Part shown: piece by piece, positions 15,631-19,284 of the stretch | How positions within the stretch are numbered: the first letter of the stretch is position 1 | Layout of the letters: every line of letters begins with the position of its first letter | Assembly (NCBI GenBank): GCA_007116685.1 | Contig: SKIC01000163.1 | Location: forward strand, 1-19,284 | Direction of reading: 5' to 3' | Length of the DNA: 19,284 bases | DNA from: Balneolales bacterium | GTDB taxonomy: Bacteria > Bacteroidota > Rhodothermia > Balneolales > Natronogracilivirgulaceae | Program-made: the position numbers and the translations under genes | Notes under the pieces: model-generated | Seen by the model: the letters and a program-made list of their open reading frames with translations, nothing else | Told to the model about the DNA's origin: nothing | Database searches by the model: none

Positions 15631-16539
15631 ATCCGTTTTTCTGTTAGCACCATCCAGTATTTGATGTGCTTCATCATGGGTATGATAAGGTTCAAGATGC
15701 ATGGTTATAATAGCATCTGTATCAAGAGCATCAATGATAGAACGTTCTAGTACAGTGGCCTTATCATGAGCATTTTTTAGATAGATTTCATCATCAAAAA
15801 CCAGATGGAGTTCTATCCAGGTTGTATTTCCGGAAGTGCGATGACGCAAATGGTGCCAGTCGTGTATTCCATCAGGTAGTTTATTTGCCAAAACTGAGCG
15901 TATTGCCTCATCAATATCAGGATTTCTGGTGTCCATGATTCCGGTAATTGCAAATCGTAGGAGTTTATAGCCTTCAAACATGATATACGCAGCAATTGCC
16001 AAACTTATAATTACATCAATGAATAACCATCCGGTAAAATGTATGATTAATAAAGCAGCAACTACCCCCGCACTCGTCCAAACATCGGTTAGCGTGTGCT
16101 TACCATTACTGATGGCAATATTGTTTTTCTCGCGCCGTCCAACTCTCAACACATAAGAACCTAACAAAAGGTTTATTAAGGCAGCACCCACCAAAAGCGC
16201 TATCCCTAAATCCATATTTTGGATTTCAACACCAAATAAAACGCTTTGTATACCATGGTAAACAATAGTTATACCGGCCACCATGATAATACCACCTTCT
16301 ACACCAACCGATAATAATTCAATTCTTTCATGGCCGTAATGGTGGTCGTCATCAGCGGGTTTTATACTTAAATAATAGCCATAAACCACAAAAACCATAG
16401 CCACAAAATGAACTACCGATTCCAAAGAATCCGAAAGTGCTGCTGTGGAACCCGTTATGAAGAAGGCCACTATTTTCAGCGTAAGTGATATCGCTGAAAC
16501 AAAAAGGCTAATGAGTAAGGCTTTTTTTACGGGGTGCAT
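15613..16539 (-). CDS. Cation diffusion facilitator (CDF) family transporter
   Basis: This 308-residue protein has six membrane helices followed by a cytoplasmic C-terminal domain. Family landmarks are the helix 2 site (ALSDSLESVVHF, Asp37), the loop KPADDDHHYGHERIELLSVG (about 60-79), and helix 5 with KHTLTDVWTSAG, where His148 and Asp152 form the HxxxD metal site. The C-terminal domain (about 210-290) is His-rich (DWHHLRHR, HTHDE), as is usual for metal sensing. CDF proteins export Zn2+, Cd2+, Fe2+ or Mn2+ in exchange for protons. HxxxD in helix 5 fits zinc-type members, but Ser41 sits where YiiP has its second aspartate, so the metal is uncertain. It converges with the CPBP gene, sharing 18 nt. 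The upstream region (16540-16651) probably holds its promoter. Confidence 0.92.
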   Translation of the reverse strand: MHPVKKALLISLFVSAISLTLKIVAFFITGSTAALSDSLESVVHFVAMVFVVYGYYLSIKPADDDHHYGHERIELLSVGVEGGIIMVAGITIVYHGIQSVLFGVEIQNMDLGIALLVGAALINLLLGSYVLRVGRREKNNIAISNGKHTLTDVWTSAGVVAALLIIHFTGWLFIDVIISLAIAAYIMFEGYKLLRFAITGIMDTRNPDIDEAIRSVLANKLPDGIHDWHHLRHRTSGNTTWIELHLVFDDEIYLKNAHDKATVLERSIIDALDTDAIITMHLEPYHTHDEAHQILDGANRKTDLDSFA

Positions 16540-16651
16540 AAAATGACAATGCTATATTTTTAGGCTGAGACTAAGAATAAGGAGATTTTAGTGTGTATAG
16601 AAATGAAATTTGGCTGCTTTAAGTAAATACCCTTTTAGGTTCTCAATCATT

Positions 16652-16689
16652 AAAAAAAAAGCACACTGAGTTGTAAGTCAGTGTGCTTT
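16652..16689 (-). terminator. Rho-independent terminator of mgtE
   Basis: On the minus strand, the perfect 12-bp stem AAAGCACACTGA / TCAGTGTGCTTT (16658-16669 with 16678-16689) encloses an 8-nt loop. It is followed by a run of nine T residues (16660-16652). It lies 22 nt after the mgtE stop codon. This is the clearest terminator in the window. The stem read from the plus strand lacks a T-tail, so it works in the mgtE direction only. Confidence 0.9.
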
Positions 16690-16711
16690 CCGTTCTGTGC
16701 TGAAACTTTTT

Positions 16712-18061
16712 TTATCCTCCAATACCTAAATACCAGGTGGCAATGCTGAAATACATTAAGACTCCGGCAATATCAGCCAAGGAGGTAATTAGCGGCGCAC
16801 TAGCTGTGGCTGGATCAAAGTTCATTTTTTGGAGCAGGAATGGTAACGACATTCCAAGAAGACTTCCAACAAGTACACAGCAAATCATAGTTAAAGAAAC
16901 AACAAAAGCTACTTCAGAACCAGCTCGAAAAAAACCGATTGCTGAAACGGCAATTCCCATAGCTACTCCAATGGTTATAGCTACAAAAATTTCTTTACCG
17001 AATAACCGGAACCAATCTTTGATTTTTACTTCACCTATAGCCAAGGCACGAACCATCAAGGTTGAAGCCTGAGAACCTGCATTACCTCCGCTATCAATTA
17101 GAAGTGGCAAGAAGAAAACCAGTGCCACAACGGCCTCAATAGTGTCTTCAAAGTAGGCGATTCCTGCACCGGAGAAGATGTTCATAAAAACCAAAACCAA
17201 TAGCCATGGAGCACGCTTTAAAAACAGAAACCACACAGAAGCGTCTTTCAAACTAACGTTCATTAGACCTACTGATCCCATTTTATGGAAATCAGTTGTT
17301 GCCTCTTCTTGGCGAACATCCATCACATCATCAAATGTGATAATGCCCATTAATCTATCGTTACTATCGATAACAGGCATTGCAATTAAGTCATACTCAC
17401 TAAGCCGATTAGCAACAATCTCTTTGTCTTCATCAACTCTGGCAGTAATAACTTCTGTAGTCATCACATCTTCGATTTTCTGATCAGCTTTAAACAGTAC
17501 TAAATCTCGTAAGGATACAATTCCGATAAGTCTGATTTGTTCATCTACTACATACACGTTGTAAATGGTTTCGCGATCCTTGGCAACTCTACGAACTTTT
17601 TGCAGTGCTTCCTCTACTGTGAGATTTGATTTTACGCGAACATAATCTGAGGTCATTTCAGCTCCGGCAGTTCGCTCATCAAAACGGCTGAGTTTCAGAA
17701 TATCATCACGATCTGGTTGCTCTATATTTCTCAAGAGAGATTCACGACGTTCCATCGGTAACACACGGATTAAATCAACTCTATCGTCATGAGGCATTAA
17801 TTCGATAATATCTGCGAGTTCTGCATCTGAATATAATGCTGCCATATCGCGAGCAACATGCTTTTTAAAATGGCTGAACACCTGCGCTTGTTGCTCTAAG
17901 CCCAAAATATTTAATACGGAGAAGATTTTTTCTCTATCAAATTCAGATAATTTTGAGGCTATGACCGCTGGATGAATATCTTTACTAATTGATTGTATTT
18001 CAGAGATATGATTATCTCCGGTCAGTAGATTGTCTAGTTTCTTTGTCAGAGTATTCTTCAT
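16712..18061 (-). CDS. mgtE: Magnesium transporter MgtE
   Basis: The 449-residue protein has the complete MgtE layout: an N-terminal superhelical domain (about 20-130, with ELADIIELMPHDDRVDLIRVLP), two CBS domains (about 135-255) and five C-terminal membrane helices. The pore signature is FLPLLIDSGGNAGSQAS (317-333), and the conserved helix contains DPATASAPLITSLADIAG, with Asp430 matching the pore-entrance aspartate of characterised MgtE. Family knowledge says the channel closes when Mg2+ fills sites between the N and CBS domains. The start ATG lies behind a GGGAG (GTGGGAGCACATC). A hairpin precedes it in the leader. A strong terminator follows, so it can end its own transcript or one begun at the barrel gene. 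Confidence 0.96.
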   Translation of the reverse strand: MKNTLTKKLDNLLTGDNHISEIQSISKDIHPAVIASKLSEFDREKIFSVLNILGLEQQAQVFSHFKKHVARDMAALYSDAELADIIELMPHDDRVDLIRVLPMERRESLLRNIEQPDRDDILKLSRFDERTAGAEMTSDYVRVKSNLTVEEALQKVRRVAKDRETIYNVYVVDEQIRLIGIVSLRDLVLFKADQKIEDVMTTEVITARVDEDKEIVANRLSEYDLIAMPVIDSNDRLMGIITFDDVMDVRQEEATTDFHKMGSVGLMNVSLKDASVWFLFLKRAPWLLVLVFMNIFSGAGIAYFEDTIEAVVALVFFLPLLIDSGGNAGSQASTLMVRALAIGEVKIKDWFRLFGKEIFVAITIGVAMGIAVSAIGFFRAGSEVAFVVSLTMICCVLVGSLLGMSLPFLLQKMNFDPATASAPLITSLADIAGVLMYFSIATWYLGIGG

Positions 18062-18081
18062 GATGTGCTCCCACTTTTTTT

Positions 18082-18115
18082 AGAAATTGAGCATAAGTGT
18101 TCTACCTCAATTTCT
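18082..18115 (-). repeat. Inverted repeat in the mgtE 5' leader
   Basis: AGAAATTGAG (18082-18091) and CTCAATTTCT (18106-18115) form a perfect 10-bp stem with a 14-nt loop, ending about 20 nt before the mgtE ATG. In the mgtE direction the stem is followed by an A-run, not T residues, so it is not an intrinsic terminator there. It could be a protein-binding operator or a leader structure. I see no M-box features in the 138 nt upstream of mgtE. Confidence 0.45.
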
Positions 18116-18144
18116 GAGTTTTTAAAAATTTAATTTGTTAGGAT

Positions 18145-18184
18145 AAATCGAAGCCCGAAGAAATGATTATTAACGGCTCGATTT
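18145..18184 (-). terminator. Weak hairpin after the barrel gene, possible terminator
   Basis: AAATCGA(A)GCC (18145-18155) pairs with GGCTCGATTT (18175-18184), giving a 10-bp stem with one bulged base and a 19-nt loop, 16 nt after the barrel gene's stop codon. On the minus strand it is followed by ATCC rather than a T-run, so termination would be partial at best. It could instead be a read-through attenuating structure before mgtE. Confidence 0.3.
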
Positions 18185-18199
18185 TATTGATTTATTTTA

Positions 18200-18898
18200 T
18201 CACCAGAGAGTATCAGGAGTAAAAGAAACTCCTACGCTAATACCAGGAAATTCCTGTCCGGAGCGGAAACCTCTGCCATACATGACGTCCATTTCCAATA
18301 AATCAGGTATTAATGAGAATCGGAGTCCTCCGTGATACAGGAAATCATCATTCTCTGCGAAAACTTCCGCAACCACTGCAACTCGATCATGTACACCAAA
18401 GTCGCCACGTACACCGTATAGTATTTCCACACTTCCGTCATGGAAAGCGGTACCTAAGTTCAGGTGTAATGCAGAACTTTCATTAAGAATCATTCGGCTG
18501 TAAGGCACATAGAAGAAGAATTCATCGGAAGCAAAGCTTTCATCAAAAACTACTCCTGTAACCAAGCCAAATGCCTGACCTTCTTCTTCAAAATCGGCTG
18601 TTACGCCTTTGGCATGAAAGCCCATTGCGCCCAACTCGAAATTGTTTTTCGTATCAAACTCAAAGCCAACACCAAGTTCAAGCCAACTGTTAACGCCTAA
18701 GGCAGGCGTAAAAACTGATTCAAACTCACCGTACCAGGTTTCGACCTGAAAAGATCTTTCTGTGGTAACAGCTGCATCATCAGTGAAAAACTGTTGTGCA
18801 TTTACGGCTTGAGCAATTAGCAAAAACATGGTAACAAGTACCATAATGCTCAGTTTAATGAGCAAACCTAAATCGTTTGTCTTGTCTGTATATCGCAT
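18200..18898 (-). CDS. Secreted outer-membrane beta-barrel-like protein
   Basis: From the ATG at 18898 the protein has 232 residues. It has a Sec signal peptide (basic start, hydrophobic core IKLSIMVLVTMFLLIAQAV, cleavage likely after AVNA). The mature part opens QQFFTDDAAVTTERSFQVETWYG and continues with alternating polar/hydrophobic strands, ending in an aromatic residue (SFTPDTLW), as many outer-membrane barrels do. The opening resembles proteins labelled 'transporter' or MetA-pathway outer-membrane proteins (Phenol_MetA_deg type), a family resemblance I infer by eye. An upstream in-frame ATG at 18934 lacks an RBS, whereas GGAG lies 8 nt before 18898, so the shorter start is preferred. Its long leader holds possible regulatory structures. 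Substrate and role are unknown. Confidence 0.72.
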   Translation of the reverse strand: MRYTDKTNDLGLLIKLSIMVLVTMFLLIAQAVNAQQFFTDDAAVTTERSFQVETWYGEFESVFTPALGVNSWLELGVGFEFDTKNNFELGAMGFHAKGVTADFEEEGQAFGLVTGVVFDESFASDEFFFYVPYSRMILNESSALHLNLGTAFHDGSVEILYGVRGDFGVHDRVAVVAEVFAENDDFLYHGGLRFSLIPDLLEMDVMYGRGFRSGQEFPGISVGVSFTPDTLW

Positions 18899-19049
18899 GA
18901 TTCGTCTCCGATTGGTTACGGAGTCCAGAAGCATGAAGGCACATTTCTGTTTTCAAGATATATCATTCCCGAAATTCAGAAATGAATACAGATCCACAAA
19001 ACTCTGACTGAACCCGCCAGGAGTGGAAGATCTGGCTAAAGTAAGAGGC
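18899..19049 (-). other. Untranslated leader of the barrel gene with competing stems
   Basis: No gene is seen here. On the minus strand it is the proposed 5' leader between the short leader ORF and the barrel start. GCCAG (19016-19020) can pair with CTGGC (19032-19036). Alternatively, AGATCCAC (18990-18997) can pair with GTGG (19023-19026) plus ATCT (19030-19033) around a 3-nt bulge. The two use the same bases and exclude each other. Stems are short, so this is only suggestive. Confidence 0.3.
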
Positions 19050-19057
19050 TTACTTTA
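19037..19057 (-). repeat. Perfect hairpin spanning the leader ORF stop codon
   Basis: TAAAGTAAG (19037-19045) and CTTACTTTA (19049-19057) form a perfect 9-bp stem with a 3-nt loop. The stop codon of the 27-codon leader ORF (19050-19052) lies in one arm. A ribosome finishing that ORF would melt the hairpin, which is the geometry of translational attenuators. Confidence 0.5.
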
Positions 19058-19133
19058 CCAACATAACACCACGCTGACGGCTTTCCGACGGAGGCAAATC
19101 TGTACTGCAACTGCAACTATGACTGTCGTCCAT
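19050..19133 (-). CDS. Possible 27-residue leader peptide with HSCSC motif
   Basis: A short reading frame runs from the ATG at 19133 to a TAA at 19050. Its N-terminal part reads MDDSHSCSCSTDLPPSES, with His5, Cys7 and Cys9 close together, and it ends RQRGVMLVK. It starts about 10 nt after the predicted transcription start from TATAAT at 19151-19156, and its stop codon is inside the 19037-19057 hairpin. No clear Shine-Dalgarno sequence precedes it. An ORF this short can arise by chance, so evidence is position plus the Cys pattern only. If real, it could be a cis-acting leader peptide for the barrel gene. Confidence 0.35.
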   Translation of the reverse strand: MDDSHSCSCSTDLPPSESRQRGVMLVK

Positions 19134-19150
19134 AACGTGAGTTATTTTAA

Positions 19151-19183
19151 ATTATAGTGAAATACTTTAGACGTTTTCTAAAG
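19151..19183 (-). promoter_or_regulatory. Candidate promoter and 19-bp palindromic operator for the barrel gene
   Basis: On the minus strand, TATAAT (19156-19151) is a perfect -10 box. Eight bases upstream is CTTTAGA-N5-TCTAAAG (19165-19183), a perfect 7-5-7 inverted repeat that covers about -21 to -39. No good -35 hexamer is present, so a regulator bound to the palindrome could either activate or block. I cannot name the regulator family from the repeat. Confidence 0.45.
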
Positions 19184-19212
19184 CGCGACAAACCTAGAAC
19201 TATAAGTTGGGA

Positions 19213-19284
19213 ATGTCAAGGAAAAGATATTTTTTCATAATGTTAACAAGTAAAAACATCAGAAGTCTCACTAATATTGAATCA
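19213..19284 (+). other. Open reading frame running off the right edge, possible divergent gene start
   Basis: From ATG at 19213 a frame stays open for 24 codons to the window edge, with a GGGA directly before it and a TATAAG box at 19201-19206. A second in-frame ATG lies at 19240. It is too short to identify. If real it would be divergent from the barrel gene, and its product could be the regulator that binds the palindrome between them. That is inference from position. Confidence 0.2.

Noticed and set aside
18062..18199. M-box magnesium riboswitch upstream of mgtE
   Set aside because: The leader is short and AT-rich and shows only two simple hairpins, without the multi-helix layout of an M-box.
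18899..18934. Upstream ATG for the barrel gene
   Set aside because: It adds 12 residues in front of a complete signal peptide and lacks an RBS, while GGAG sits properly before 18898.
18899..19140. Known riboswitch (c-di-GMP, c-di-AMP, NiCo or cobalamin type) before the barrel gene
   Set aside because: I compared remembered consensus cores by eye, and none fits; a covariance-model search would settle this.
1..19284. CRISPR array, tRNA, rRNA, insertion sequence or phage genes
   Set aside because: No regularly spaced repeats, RNA gene signatures, transposase or integrase motifs, or long terminal inverted repeats were seen.

Overview
This looks like a chromosomal window from a Bacteroidota-like bacterium, most likely Balneolota or Rhodothermota. 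That placement is inferred from protein style, not from a search. The supporting signs are AT-rich DNA, few strong Shine-Dalgarno sequences, several TTG starts, a menaquinone methyltransferase and a 7TM-HD c-di-AMP phosphodiesterase. Most of the window is ordinary core genome. There is no insertion sequence, integrase, CRISPR array, tRNA or rRNA.

Left block (1-7313, minus strand, read right to left): a RodZ-like protein, NAD-dependent DNA ligase (ligA), a STAS-domain antagonist, a sodium:solute symporter and a 7TM-HD phosphodiesterase (pgpH-like) that runs off the left edge. Four of the junctions are 1-14 nt apart or nearly so, and one gap is 64 nt, so this is probably one operon. It starts in a divergent intergenic region at 7314-7470.

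Middle block (7471-15630, plus strand): a polysaccharide flippase-like protein, ComF, a membrane protein ending in a lone histidine-kinase DHp domain, a single-domain response regulator, an unknown membrane protein, a histidine phosphatase, MenG/UbiE, FabZ, PanB, SurE and a CPBP membrane protease. Genes overlap or lie within about 65 nt of each other, so they probably form one long transcription unit. It mixes envelope, lipid, quinone and pantothenate (CoA) functions with a small signalling module. The most unusual item is the DHp-only 'kinase': it has the phospho-acceptor His but no ATP-binding domain, and its stop codon abuts its response regulator.

Right block (15613-19284, minus strand): a CDF cation transporter converging on the CPBP gene with an 18-nt overlap, an MgtE magnesium transporter with a clear intrinsic terminator, and a secreted outer-membrane-barrel-like protein. 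Upstream of the barrel gene is about 385 nt without a confident gene. It contains a TATAAT box, a 19-bp inverted repeat over the -35 position, and a possible 27-codon leader peptide with a His-Ser-Cys-Ser-Cys motif. That peptide's stop codon lies inside a perfect 9-bp hairpin, and competing RNA pairings follow. This is the best candidate for an undescribed regulatory element, though it rests on sequence pattern alone.
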